The notes under the pieces: generated by a model
The model's database searches: none
What the model was told of the DNA's origin: nothing
Seen by the model: the letters and a program-made list of their open reading frames with translations, nothing else
In this document: positions 35,365 through 43,174 of the stretch, piece by piece
Layout: every line of letters starts with the position of its first letter
Position numbering within the stretch: position 1 is the stretch's first letter
Assembly: GCF_003148825.1 (NCBI RefSeq)
Contig: NZ_QGGZ01000015.1
Location: 62,001 to 126,000 of the forward strand
Source of the DNA: Streptomyces sp. CG 926
Lineage (GTDB): Bacteria; Actinomycetota; Actinomycetes; Streptomycetales; Streptomycetaceae
Direction: 5' to 3'
DNA: 64,000 nt
Program-made: the position numbers and the translations under genes

Positions 35365-36034
35365 GGACGATCACCAGCTCCTCCTGGTCATCGCCGTCCT
35401 CCGCCAGGCCTTGCTCCTGCAGCCAGACCCGGCGTGAGCGCAGGACCGGCCCCCAAGGCACCGAGGCCCGTTCGGTGACCCGCGCGGACATTCCGTGCCG
35501 GGAGAGCAGCCGAAGGGTCTCCTGTGCCCCGCACATCCCCGAGTGGACCATGAGGAGGACCCCGCCGGGCCGAAGCAGCGCCGGGGCGGTCGCACAGATC
35601 CGGTCGATGAGGGCCCGTCCGTCCGTGCCCGCGTCCCAGGCGCGCCGGCCGCCCCGGGTGGGCAGCCGGGCGTCGGGGCACGGGACGTACGGCGGGTTGG
35701 CCAGGACCAGGTCGAAGCGGCGGCCACGGGTTCGGGTGGCGAAGTCGCCGTGGAGGATGCGCAGCCTACGGCGCTGGCGCCATCCGTTCAGCCGGGCGGC
35801 CAGCACGGCGGGCCACGCGATGTCGACCGCGGTGACCTCGGCGCCCCGGGCAGCGGCGCGCAGAGCGAGCGCTCCGGTACCCGTCCCGATCTCGATGACC
35901 TCCGCGCCCGGGCGTAGGGGCTCGCGGGCGAGGGCGTCGGCGAGCAGCAGGGTGTCGGCCTGGGGCCGGTAGACGCCGGGAAGGGCGATGAGGCGTGGCA
36001 TGGGGTCGGTGCGCGTCAGGGCTGTACCGGGCAC
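35348..36034 (-). CDS. HemK2/MTQ2-like SAM-dependent methyltransferase
   Basis: A 228-residue class I methyltransferase. The SAM-binding motif is VIEIGTGTGALALRAAARGA near residue 45, VTAVDIAW follows, and the catalytic NPPY of amino-methyltransferases is in LVLANPPYVPCPD. The GTG start has AGGAGG upstream. HemK2-type enzymes methylate glutamine in release factors; in this conserved operon with CDGSH and a diiron enzyme the target may be different. It is the first gene of the operon. Confidence 0.85.
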   Translation of the reverse strand: MPGTALTRTDPMPRLIALPGVYRPQADTLLLADALAREPLRPGAEVIEIGTGTGALALRAAARGAEVTAVDIAWPAVLAARLNGWRQRRRLRILHGDFATRTRGRRFDLVLANPPYVPCPDARLPTRGGRRAWDAGTDGRALIDRICATAPALLRPGGVLLMVHSGMCGAQETLRLLSRHGMSARVTERASVPWGPVLRSRRVWLQEQGLAEDGDDQEELVIVRAQSL

Positions 36035-36061
36035 GGCTTCCTCCTGGTCGCTCGCGAAAGG

Positions 36062-36301
36062 TCAGGGGCGCTGCCGGGGGTCGGGATCGGCGCCGGCGCC
36101 GTCGGGCGTCTGCCAGGACTCGCGTCGGGCCCGGGCCGCGGGACCCTGCTCCGACGGGTGCGTACCGGGGTCCTTGCGGGCCGCCGCGCGTCTGGTGCCG
36201 TACCAGAACGCGCCGATCAGCAGCACGACGACGATCACGCCGACGAGGATCAGGTAGAGGGACGGGAAGGCGGAGGCCGCGAGGGGCACTGAGGCGATCA
36301 T
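36062..36301 (-). CDS. DUF6479-like small membrane protein
   Basis: A 79-residue protein with one membrane helix (LYLILVGVIVVVLLIGAFWYG), then a basic GTRRAAARK and a polar C-terminal tail with the segment ESWQTPDG. The layout matches a Streptomyces family I know as DUF6479. The ribosome site is weak. Its function is unknown. Confidence 0.65.
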   Translation of the reverse strand: MIASVPLAASAFPSLYLILVGVIVVVLLIGAFWYGTRRAAARKDPGTHPSEQGPAARARRESWQTPDGAGADPDPRQRP

Positions 36302-36629
36302 GGGCTGCGCCTACCCGCGATCCCGTGCTTTGCACATCCGCCGCGTGCGCTCCGCTTCCGCCCCCTCCCGCGAGCCGGGCGCGCCGGAAGGGTTCACCCC
36401 TGAACAGCGGGTGGGCACGGCGTGCGGATGCCGTGAGCCCCGCGGACGGAGCCCACCGTCCGGGCTCTGTTTCCGGCCGAGGATGAGAAGCGACGAGCAC
36501 CGAGCGCTCCGGGGTGCGCTGACCCGCCTGTGTGCGGATCGGGCCGGTGTCGGCGTTGCCCTGTACCGGCGACGCCGGCCGGCAGGCGAGATCCGAAAGC
36601 GACCGCGAGCCAGACCGCGCCCGGGGCGA

Positions 36630-37073
36630 TCACGCACACCCCCGCGCCCCAGCGCAGCACGGCAGCGAGACACCGACCGCGGCGATCGTCTCGCCGAGGG
36701 AGATCTCCTTCGCGGCCCGCTGGGCCGTGCTACGGAACACGACGGCCAGGGCCGCTGCCGGCGTGAGCGCGAACAGGCCCGTGTCCAGCGAGAGGACGGT
36801 GGTGCCGAGGACCAGCAACACCATCGCCACCGGAGTGGCCACCTGTTCGGCACCGAGTACCGGGTCGGGCGCCCGGGTGGGCGCCGTCCCGCGGCGGCGG
36901 CCGAAGACCGGCCATGTGATGAGCGCGGCGGCCAGGTTGATGGCGAAGGTGCCCCCGAACAGGGCGGCGCCGTCGACGTGCAGGTGGTTCGCGGCGAGGG
37001 CCGAGTGCCGCCGGGGGGCCGCACCGGTGGCGCACAACAGCGTGGCGAGCAGGAAGAGCAGCCAAGGCACCAC
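36630..37073 (-). CDS. Hypothetical membrane protein
   Basis: A 147-residue protein with about four hydrophobic segments: WLLFLLATLLCATGAA, LFGGTFAINLAAALITW, VATPVAMVLLVLGTTVLSL and LFALTPAAALAVVF. I recognise no family. It starts at a GTG 15 bases after the second PAP2 gene with no clear ribosome site, so it may be translated by coupling as the last gene of the DedA-PAP2 operon. Confidence 0.5.
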   Translation of the reverse strand: MVPWLLFLLATLLCATGAAPRRHSALAANHLHVDGAALFGGTFAINLAAALITWPVFGRRRGTAPTRAPDPVLGAEQVATPVAMVLLVLGTTVLSLDTGLFALTPAAALAVVFRSTAQRAAKEISLGETIAAVGVSLPCCAGARGCA

Positions 37074-37088
37074 GTCGTGGTCGGAAGG

Positions 37089-37775
37089 TTACGCCGCGCC
37101 CTCGGTGTGGATGCGGGCTGCTGCCGCGACGGCCAGGGCCGTCCAGGTCAGGGCCAGCAGCCAGCCGGCGATGACATCGGTGGTCCAGTGCACGCCGAGC
37201 CAGACGCGGCTCGCGCCGACAGCGGCGGCCCAGGCGAGTGTCAGCGCGATCCAGGCCCGGTGTCCGCGGGGTCGTCTGCTGATCAGGGCGGCCACGATCA
37301 GGCCTGCGGCCATCGCCGAGGTGGTGGCATGGCCGGAGGGGTAGGCGTGGCGAGAGGCGTGCGTGAGCCAGTCCGCCTCCGGTGGGCGTGGGCGGGCGAT
37401 GAGGGTCATGAGGCCGAAGCGCACCGCCTGTCCGAGCGCCAGCCAGCCGACGCACGCGAGGACAACCTGCGCGGTCCTGGTCCTCGGCCGCCGACCCGCG
37501 AGGATCAATCCCGCTGTGGCGGCGAGGAGGTAGGGGGCGAAACCGGTTCCGGTGGCGGTCACGACCTGGAGAGCGGCGACGACGGCTCCGGGCCGGTGGT
37601 CCACGGCGGCCTGCGTCAGTGAGCTGTCACCGGGAAGCGGTGCGAGACCGCCGGCCGTCAGCGCCGCGGTCAGAGCGGCGAAGGCGAACGCCGCCGACGC
37701 CGCCGGCGTGAGCGGGTGACGATGCCGGCGGCCTGGGTCCGAGGGTGAGGCGCGAGGGCCCCGAGCGGTGTTCAT
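37089..37775 (-). CDS. PAP2-family lipid phosphatase
   Basis: A 228-residue membrane phosphatase with five or six helices and the three PAP2 motifs in order: ARPRPPEADWLTH (K/R-x6-RP type), YPSGHATTSA (PSGH) and ASRVWLGVHWTTDVIAG (S-R-x5-H-x3-D). These enzymes dephosphorylate phosphatidate or polyprenyl pyrophosphates outside the membrane. Its ATG overlaps the stop of the other PAP2 gene, which shows coupling. Confidence 0.9.
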   Translation of the reverse strand: MNTARGPRASPSDPGRRHRHPLTPAASAAFAFAALTAALTAGGLAPLPGDSSLTQAAVDHRPGAVVAALQVVTATGTGFAPYLLAATAGLILAGRRPRTRTAQVVLACVGWLALGQAVRFGLMTLIARPRPPEADWLTHASRHAYPSGHATTSAMAAGLIVAALISRRPRGHRAWIALTLAWAAAVGASRVWLGVHWTTDVIAGWLLALTWTALAVAAAARIHTEGAA

Positions 37776-38377
37776 GCGGCTACGAGGGCCCGCAGGCGGC
37801 TTCGGTCGAGGCGTGCCGCCAAGGTCTGCGCGTGCCGGGAGAGCGGGACGGCCGTCAAGGCGGCGACGACGGATCCGACGACCAGTCCCGCGGCGATGTC
37901 GTGCGGGTAGTGCGCGCCCACCCAGACGCGGGAGGCCGCCATGGCGAGGGCGGCCGGAACGGCGACGGCCCCCAGACGCTTCGAGGCGAACCAGAGCGCG
38001 ACGGCCGCGGCCGCCGCCAGGGTGGCGTGGTTGCTGGGGAAGGACCAGTCCGACGGCGCGGGGCACGCCTCCAGGGTGATCACGTGGAGGGATCGGCAGG
38101 GGCGGCTTTCGTGGAGCACCGGCTTGAGTACGGAGCTGACGACGAAGGCGATCAGCGTCAGCACAGGTGTCGCCAGGGCCATCAGGGCCTTCGCGGGGCT
38201 CAGATGCCGGGCACGGTGCCAGGCGAGCAGCATGAGGATCGCGAAGACGACGAGTCCGTAGTCGGAGTAGGCGGTGATCAGGTGGTCGAGCCAGGCGGGT
38301 GCGTCGTGCGCGGTCTCGACGATGTCCAGGTAGGTGTTGGCATCGAACGAGCCGGCGCCGAGCCGGAGGCCGGTCAT
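37772..38377 (-). CDS. PAP2-family phosphatase, BcrC-like
   Basis: A 201-residue membrane phosphatase with PAP2 motifs KPVLHESRPCRSL, FPSNHATLAAAA and ASRVWVGAHYPHDIAAG. The PSNH variant and its length fit BcrC-type undecaprenyl-pyrophosphate phosphatases. It overlaps DedA upstream and the other PAP2 gene downstream by 4 bases each. A role in recycling the lipid carrier for wall synthesis is likely. Confidence 0.9.
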   Translation of the reverse strand: MTGLRLGAGSFDANTYLDIVETAHDAPAWLDHLITAYSDYGLVVFAILMLLAWHRARHLSPAKALMALATPVLTLIAFVVSSVLKPVLHESRPCRSLHVITLEACPAPSDWSFPSNHATLAAAAAVALWFASKRLGAVAVPAALAMAASRVWVGAHYPHDIAAGLVVGSVVAALTAVPLSRHAQTLAARLDRSRLRALVAA

Positions 38378-39045
38378 GCGCTTTCACCCGTCTGCCGGGC
38401 CCGGCGGGAGCGGAGCACCTCAAGGCCGATCGGCACCAGGGACACGGCGACGACGGCCGCGATGATCGGCAGGAGGTAGCGGTCGACGGCGGGTACCGAG
38501 GCGCCCAGGGCGTATCCGGCCAGCACCAGGCCGACCGTCCAGAGGAGGCCGCCGAGTACCTGCCAGAGGGTGAAGACGCGGGCCGGCACGGCCAGGACCC
38601 CGGCCAGCGGGTTCAGCACCGTACGCACGATCGGCAGGAAGCGCGCGAGCACGATCGCCTTGGCGTGGCCGTACCGGTGGAGGATGTCCGCAGCGCGCTC
38701 GGCGCCTTCGCGGATCTTGGCGGACCTGGTCCGGGCCAGAAAGGCCGGTCCTGCCTTTCTGCCGATGAGATATCCGGTCTGCGCGCCGGCCAGTGCTCCG
38801 CACGCGGCGGCCGTGAGAACCCAGGGCAGCGAGAGATGACCCGGCCGGGTGGTCGAGCCCGCGCACAGCAGCCCGGCGGTGAACAAGAGGGAGTCGCCGG
38901 GCAGGAAGAAGCCGATGAGCAGGCCGGTTTCGGCGAACAGGACGAAGGCGATGCCGATCGTGCCGAAGGCGGCGAGCAGCGACTGCGCGTCGAGCAGGTT
39001 CACGGCGAGGTGCATCTGTGTGGCGGCCGGATGCGCGAGTGTCAT
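38374..39045 (-). CDS. DedA-family membrane protein
   Basis: A 223-residue DedA protein; this family includes undecaprenyl-phosphate and phosphatidylethanolamine translocases. Typical features are the re-entrant FAETGLLIGFFLPGDSLLF, a GALAGAQTGYLIGRKAGPAF segment, and the second re-entrant ARFLPIVRTVLNPLAGV with the conserved Arg and Pro. AAGGGTC precedes the ATG. As first gene of the DedA-PAP2-PAP2 operon it may flip the carrier whose pyrophosphate the PAP2 enzymes remove. Confidence 0.9.
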   Translation of the reverse strand: MTLAHPAATQMHLAVNLLDAQSLLAAFGTIGIAFVLFAETGLLIGFFLPGDSLLFTAGLLCAGSTTRPGHLSLPWVLTAAACGALAGAQTGYLIGRKAGPAFLARTRSAKIREGAERAADILHRYGHAKAIVLARFLPIVRTVLNPLAGVLAVPARVFTLWQVLGGLLWTVGLVLAGYALGASVPAVDRYLLPIIAAVVAVSLVPIGLEVLRSRRARQTGESA

Positions 39046-39084
39046 GCGGGTGACCCTTCGTTGCCGGGCTGGTGCGGGGGTGAG

Positions 39085-39129
39085 GGCTGCGGAGGAATGG
39101 GCTGCGGAGGTCTGGGCTGTGGAGGTATG
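39085..39129. repeat. Three tandem 15-bp repeats
   Basis: GGCTGCGGAGGAATG, GGCTGCGGAGGTCTG and GGCTGTGGAGGTATG follow each other in the intergenic region between dedA and the first blaI gene. They are non-coding; function unknown. Confidence 0.7.
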
Positions 39130-39166
39130 GGACGTGCGACGGTGCCGTCGCCGGGGACCGCCTACT

Positions 39167-39205
39167 CTGTCTACAAGACAGTAGTCGGTCTACATCAATG
39201 TAGAC
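39167..39205 (+). promoter_or_regulatory. BlaI-type operators upstream of the first blaI
   Basis: GTCTACATCAATGTAGAC at 39188-39205 is a perfect 18-bp palindrome containing TACA-N4-TGTA, the core of BlaI/MecI operators. A second inverted repeat, CTGTCT-ACA-AGACAG, is at 39167-39181. They lie 23-61 bases before the blaI ATG, so autoregulation is expected. Confidence 0.75.
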
Positions 39206-39227
39206 GATTCGTGGGTGGAGGCGTTCC

Positions 39228-39605
39228 ATGGCGGATACCGAGGGCGAGCGCAGGCCCGCCGGCGAGCTCGAAGCCGGCGTTCTCGCGGCACTGTGGGCGG
39301 CCGGCGGACCGTTGTCGGCCGCGCAGGTCGGGGAGGCGATATCGCAGAACCTGGCACGCACCACGGTGGCGACCCTGCTGGCCCGGCTGTTGGAGAAGGG
39401 AGCGGTGGGGCGGCGCCCCGGCCGCCGGGGGTTCGTGTACTTCCCGGTCGAGGACTCCCACGGCCTGGCGGCCCGTCGGATGCATCGGGAGCTCGACGGG
39501 GGCGGTGGTGACCGTGGCCTCGTACTGGCCCGTTTCGTCAAGGGGCTCACCGCGCACGACGAAGCCGAACTGCGCCGTCTGCTCGACGAGGAGGGGAGCG
39601 GATGA
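39228..39605 (+). CDS. BlaI/MecI/CopY-family repressor, copy 1
   Basis: A 125-residue winged-helix repressor. ELEAGVLAALWAAGGPLSAA is the family's N terminus, ARTTVATLLARLLEKGAVGR the recognition helix, and GFVYFPVEDSHGLA the wing. Residues 80-125 dimerise. In the family, proteolysis triggered by an M56 membrane peptidase releases the operator. The partner peptidase gene overlaps its end by 4 bases. Operators with TACA-N4-TGTA precede it and related sites occur before efeO and before the oxygenase operon at 51.1 kb. Confidence 0.9.
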   Translation: MADTEGERRPAGELEAGVLAALWAAGGPLSAAQVGEAISQNLARTTVATLLARLLEKGAVGRRPGRRGFVYFPVEDSHGLAARRMHRELDGGGGDRGLVLARFVKGLTAHDEAELRRLLDEEGSG

Positions 39606-40543
39606 TCGCTCTTCTGTTGCTTCCCCTGGTGCTGCCCTGGGCCCTGCCGCTACTGGCGCGCAGGATCGTCGCACGGGTGCGCCCCGACATCGCCCTGTGT
39701 GCGGTCACCGGTGCAAGCGCGGTTCTCGCCGTGGCCGTCGTCGCCTGCCTCGGCGCCCTGGTGCTGCCGCTCGCCCTCCGCGTGCCCGTTCTCGGTGGGC
39801 TCGCGCATCTGCTTCACCCGCTTCATGTGGGCCCGCCGGCCCTGGTGTCCGGTGCCTCCGTACTGGCGGCCGGGGCGGTCGTCGTCGGCGTGTGTGCCGC
39901 GGTGCGAGGTGCGGCCTCGGAGCTGAGATGTCTGCGTCGCGCTCGCCGGCGGGTGGCGAGCCTTCCGGAAGCCGGCGGCCTGTGCGTCGTCGACGACGAC
40001 CGCCCGGACGCCTTCGCGCTGCCCGGGGCCCGGCGCGGGGCGGACCGGATCGTGGTGACCTCCGGCATGCTCCGTGCCTTGGACGCCCGGGAGCGGGAAG
40101 CGCTCCTGGCACACGAGCGGGCGCATCTCGCCGCGCGTCACCACCTCTTTCTGGGCGTCGCCCGGCTGGCCGGCTGGTGCCATCCGGCCCTCGCCGCCGC
40201 GATCACGGAGGTCTCTTTCGCCGCCGAGCGCGCCGCCGACGAGGCCGCCGCCCGCGGCTGTGGTGACCGCAGGCTCGCCGCTCGTGCGGTCGGCCGGGCC
40301 GCGCTCGCCGCGACCTCGCACGGGGCCGGACCTCGGCGCCCGGCAGTCGCGGCCGGAGGAACCACCGGACCGGTTCCCGCCCGGGTCAAGGCCTTGCTGG
40401 TGCAGGCGCCCGTGCGGCACCTGACCGCAGCCCTCGTAGCGGCGGTTCTCGTGTGCACGGCTGCCGGCGCCTCCTCGCTGTCCGGGGCCGTCCGGCTGCA
40501 CCGCGGGGTCGAGACCGCCCAAGGTGAGGCCCCTTCGGACTGA
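39602..40543 (+). CDS. M56-family membrane metallopeptidase, copy 1 (BlaR-like)
   Basis: A 313-residue membrane protein with about four helices and a cytoplasmic zinc-protease loop carrying HERAH near residue 165 (HExxH), followed by the third ligand region FAAERAADEAAA. DAFALPGARRG is a typical M56 segment. There is no penicillin-binding sensor domain, so the signal is not a beta-lactam bound as in BlaR1. It is coupled to BlaI and should cleave it upon signalling. Confidence 0.9.
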   Translation: MIALLLLPLVLPWALPLLARRIVARVRPDIALCAVTGASAVLAVAVVACLGALVLPLALRVPVLGGLAHLLHPLHVGPPALVSGASVLAAGAVVVGVCAAVRGAASELRCLRRARRRVASLPEAGGLCVVDDDRPDAFALPGARRGADRIVVTSGMLRALDAREREALLAHERAHLAARHHLFLGVARLAGWCHPALAAAITEVSFAAERAADEAAARGCGDRRLAARAVGRAALAATSHGAGPRRPAVAAGGTTGPVPARVKALLVQAPVRHLTAALVAAVLVCTAAGASSLSGAVRLHRGVETAQGEAPSD

Positions 40544-40563
40544 GGCCCCTGGCCACGGCGGAC

Positions 40564-40582
40564 TTAGGGCAGCCTTTCCTCA
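40564..40582 (+). promoter_or_regulatory. Iron box upstream of efeO
   Basis: TTAGGGCAGCCTTTCCTCA matches 14 of 19 bases of the DmdR1/IdeR consensus TTAGGTTAGGCTAACCTAA, about 80 bases before the efeO start. Iron-dependent repression is expected. Confidence 0.65.
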
Positions 40583-40586
40583 GCGA

Positions 40587-40600
40587 CTACATTTATGTAG
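40587..40600 (+). promoter_or_regulatory. BlaI-type operator upstream of efeO
   Basis: CTACAT-TT-ATGTAG, containing TACA-N4-TGTA, starts 5 bases after the iron box. It resembles the operator before blaI (CTACAT-CA-ATGTAG) and overlaps the likely -10 region (TATGTA). efeO may therefore answer to both iron and the BlaI pair. Confidence 0.65.
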
Positions 40601-40664
40601 ACTCCGCCGCAGCCCCCGGCGAGACGTGTCCGGGGCGCCCCCCTGCCACGCGAAACGAGGCCCC

Positions 40665-41819
40665 ATGCCCGCCAGCTCCCGTCCCCTGATCGTCGGCGTC
40701 AGCACCGCCATGGCCGCCGTTGTCTCACTGGCGGGCTGCGCGCAGAAGACCGACACGAAGGGCGGCGACGGCACGGTCCAGGTGGTCGCGAAGGACGACG
40801 CCTGCGAGGTCTCGACGAAGGAGTTCCCCGCCGGTCACCTCACGCTGAACGTGGACAACCGCGGCACCAAGGTCACCGAGGTCTACGTCCTGTACCCGGA
40901 CGACCGGATCGTGACCGAGCGCGAGAACATCGGCCCCGGCACCAAGGCGAGCCTCACGGCAGAGATCAAGTCCGGCGACTACACGGTCGTGTGCAAGCCC
41001 GGTATGAAGGGCGACGGCCTACGCCGGCCGGTCAAGGCCACCGGCGGTGAATCCGCCCACCGGTCCCCGGAGATGGACGCGGCCGTGGCGGCCTTCCGTA
41101 CGTACGTGCAGGAGCAGGCCGACGCGACGCTGCCGAAGGCCAAGGCGTTCACCGACGCCGTCCGCGCCGGCGACGTCGAAGCCGCGAAGAAGGCCTACGC
41201 CCCGTCCCGGATCGGCTGGGAGCGCACCGAGCCGGTCGCCGAGTCCTTCGGTGACATCGACCCCAAGGTCGACGTCCGCGAGGACGGCCTGGAGGCCGGT
41301 CAGGACCCGGAGAAGGACTGGACCGGCTGGCACCGCCTGGAGAAGGCCCTGTGGGCCGACAACAAGATCGGCGACCGGGAGAAGCAGCTCGCCGACCAGC
41401 TCGACGCGGACCTCACGGACTGGGTCAAGCGCGTCGGGCAGGCCGAGATCACCCCGACCTCCATGGCCAACGGTGCCAAGGAACTGCTGGACGAGGTCGC
41501 CACCGGCAAGGTCACCGGTGAGGAGGAGCGCTACTCGCGCACCGACCTGGTCGACTTCAAGGGCAACGTCGAGGGCGCCGAGAAGTCCTTCCAACTCCTC
41601 AAGCCGGTCGCCCGGAAGAACGACCCGCAGCTGGTCGCCGAGCTGGACAAGCAGTTCGCCGCGCTGAACACGCTGCTGGACAAGTTCCGCACCGACCCGA
41701 GCGGCTACGACTTCACCGCCTACGACAAGGTCGGCGAGAGCGAGCGCAAGGAGCTCTCCGACGGCGTCAACGCGCTCGCCGAGCCACTGTCCAAGCTCGC
41801 CGCCGCCGTGACGAAGTGA
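40665..41819 (+). CDS. efeO: EfeO-type iron-uptake lipoprotein (cupredoxin plus M75 domain)
   Basis: A 384-residue extracytoplasmic protein of the EfeUOB ferrous-iron system. A signal peptide ends in the lipobox SLAGC, so it is lipid-anchored. An N-terminal cupredoxin-like domain (about 35-125, with a C-K-P-G-M-K-G segment) precedes the M75 imelysin-like domain with the GWHRLEKALW (H-x-x-E) metal motif near residue 225. An iron box and a BlaI-type site are in its promoter. The efeB remnant overlaps its stop by 4 bases, and efeU follows. Confidence 0.92.
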   Translation: MPASSRPLIVGVSTAMAAVVSLAGCAQKTDTKGGDGTVQVVAKDDACEVSTKEFPAGHLTLNVDNRGTKVTEVYVLYPDDRIVTERENIGPGTKASLTAEIKSGDYTVVCKPGMKGDGLRRPVKATGGESAHRSPEMDAAVAAFRTYVQEQADATLPKAKAFTDAVRAGDVEAAKKAYAPSRIGWERTEPVAESFGDIDPKVDVREDGLEAGQDPEKDWTGWHRLEKALWADNKIGDREKQLADQLDADLTDWVKRVGQAEITPTSMANGAKELLDEVATGKVTGEEERYSRTDLVDFKGNVEGAEKSFQLLKPVARKNDPQLVAELDKQFAALNTLLDKFRTDPSGYDFTAYDKVGESERKELSDGVNALAEPLSKLAAAVTK

Positions 41820-42196
41820 ACCGGCCCACCCACGAAGGCGCCACCGCCGTGCAGGACCGGCCGCACTTCGCCGCGTTCGATGTGAAGACGAAGGACCGGG
41901 CGGAGCTGATCCAGCTCCGGCGGGACGGGACCCGGGCCGCCGAGCGGATGACCGCGGGCCGCGAGGTCGGTGAGGGCGCCCGGGACGGCAGCGACGGACT
42001 CGGCCGCCTGGAAGCGGGCCTGCTCTTCCTGGCCCACCAGCGCGACGACCGTACCGGCCTCATCCCCGTGCGGACCTCGCTCGCCCGCAACGACGCACTC
42101 GACGAGTACACCCAGCACGTGGGTTCGGCGATCTTCGCGATCCCCCCGGTCGTCCGCACCACGGACGACCGGTGGGGCCGGGAGCTGTTCGCCTGA
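41816..42196 (+). pseudogene. efeB: efeB remnant: DyP-type peroxidase with the middle deleted
   Basis: A 126-codon frame from a GTG that overlaps the efeO stop. Residues 10-50 (RPHFAAFDVKTKDRAELIQL, then TRAAERMTAGREVG) match the start of mature EfeB. Residues 52-126 (LEAGLLFLAHQRDDRTGLIP ... GSAIFAIPPVVR, WGRELFA) match its C terminus. The Tat signal, the GxxDG catalytic motif and the haem-binding His, some 250 residues, are missing. The join is in frame, so a stub protein could be made, but peroxidase activity is not possible. Confidence 0.8.
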
Positions 42197-42243
42197 CCCC
42201 CGCGGACCCAGCAAGGGGACCGCACTCTCAGAAGGGAACCGAC

Positions 42244-43095
42244 GTGTTCGGGAACTACCTCATCGGACTGCGCGAGGGACTGGAGGCCAGTCTGGTCGTC
42301 TGCATTCTCGTCGCCTACCTCGTCAAGACCGGCAACAGCCGCCGCCTACCGCCCGTCTGGGCCGGCGTGGGCATCGCGGTCGCGCTCTCCCTCGCCTTCG
42401 GAGCCCTCCTCCAGTTCGGCTCCTCCACCTTGACCTTCCAGGCCAAGGAAGCCCTCGGCGGCAGCCTGTCCATCCTGTCCGTCGCCCTGGTGACCTGGAT
42501 GGTCTTCTGGATGCGCCGCACCGCCCGCCACCTGAAGTCCGAGCTCCACGGCAGGCTCGACGCCGCCCTCGCCGTCGGCACCGGCGCCCTGGTCGTCACC
42601 TCCTTCCTCGCCGTGGGCCGCGAGGGCCTGGAGACCTCCCTGTTCATCTGGACCGCCGTCCAGGCCACCGGCGACGGCGTCCGCCCCCTCGTCGGCGCCC
42701 TGCTGGGCCTGGCCACCTCCGTCGTGCTGGGCTGGCTCTTCTACCGCGGCGCGCTCAAGATCAACCTGGCGAAGTTCTTCCGCTGGACCGGCGCGATGCT
42801 CGTCGTCGTCGCCGCGGGCGTCCTCGCCTACGGCATCCACGACCTCCAGGAAGCAGACCTCCTGCCCGGCCTGCACCACCTCGCCTTCGACATCAGCGCC
42901 ACCATCCCCCCGGACTCCTGGTACGGCACGCTGCTCAAGGGCGTCTTCAACTTCCAGCCCGACCTCACCCTCCTCCAGCTCACCGTATGGGCCCTGTACG
43001 TCGTCCCGGTGATGTTCCTCTTCCTGGCACCCGAACGCTCTGTTCCGGCCGCCCGCCCCGAGCCGGAGCCGGCCGGACAGCCGGCCGCCGAATAG
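42244..43095 (+). CDS. efeU: EfeU/FTR1-family iron permease
   Basis: A 283-residue membrane permease with seven predicted helices and two REGLE iron-binding motifs: LREGLEASLV in TM1 (about residue 10) and GREGLETSLF in TM4 (about 125). GTG start with AAGGGAACC upstream. It is the membrane channel of the EfeUOB system, which takes up iron with EfeO. With efeB reduced to a remnant the system would lack its oxidase. It ends with a Pro/Glu-rich tail. Confidence 0.92.
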   Translation: MFGNYLIGLREGLEASLVVCILVAYLVKTGNSRRLPPVWAGVGIAVALSLAFGALLQFGSSTLTFQAKEALGGSLSILSVALVTWMVFWMRRTARHLKSELHGRLDAALAVGTGALVVTSFLAVGREGLETSLFIWTAVQATGDGVRPLVGALLGLATSVVLGWLFYRGALKINLAKFFRWTGAMLVVVAAGVLAYGIHDLQEADLLPGLHHLAFDISATIPPDSWYGTLLKGVFNFQPDLTLLQLTVWALYVVPVMFLFLAPERSVPAARPEPEPAGQPAAE

Positions 43096-43174
43096 CACCA
43101 GGCCCGGTCCCGGCCCCCTCGCAGCCTCCCGCCGGAACCCGAAGCCGTCACACCGCCAACGACGGGGACCTCCG

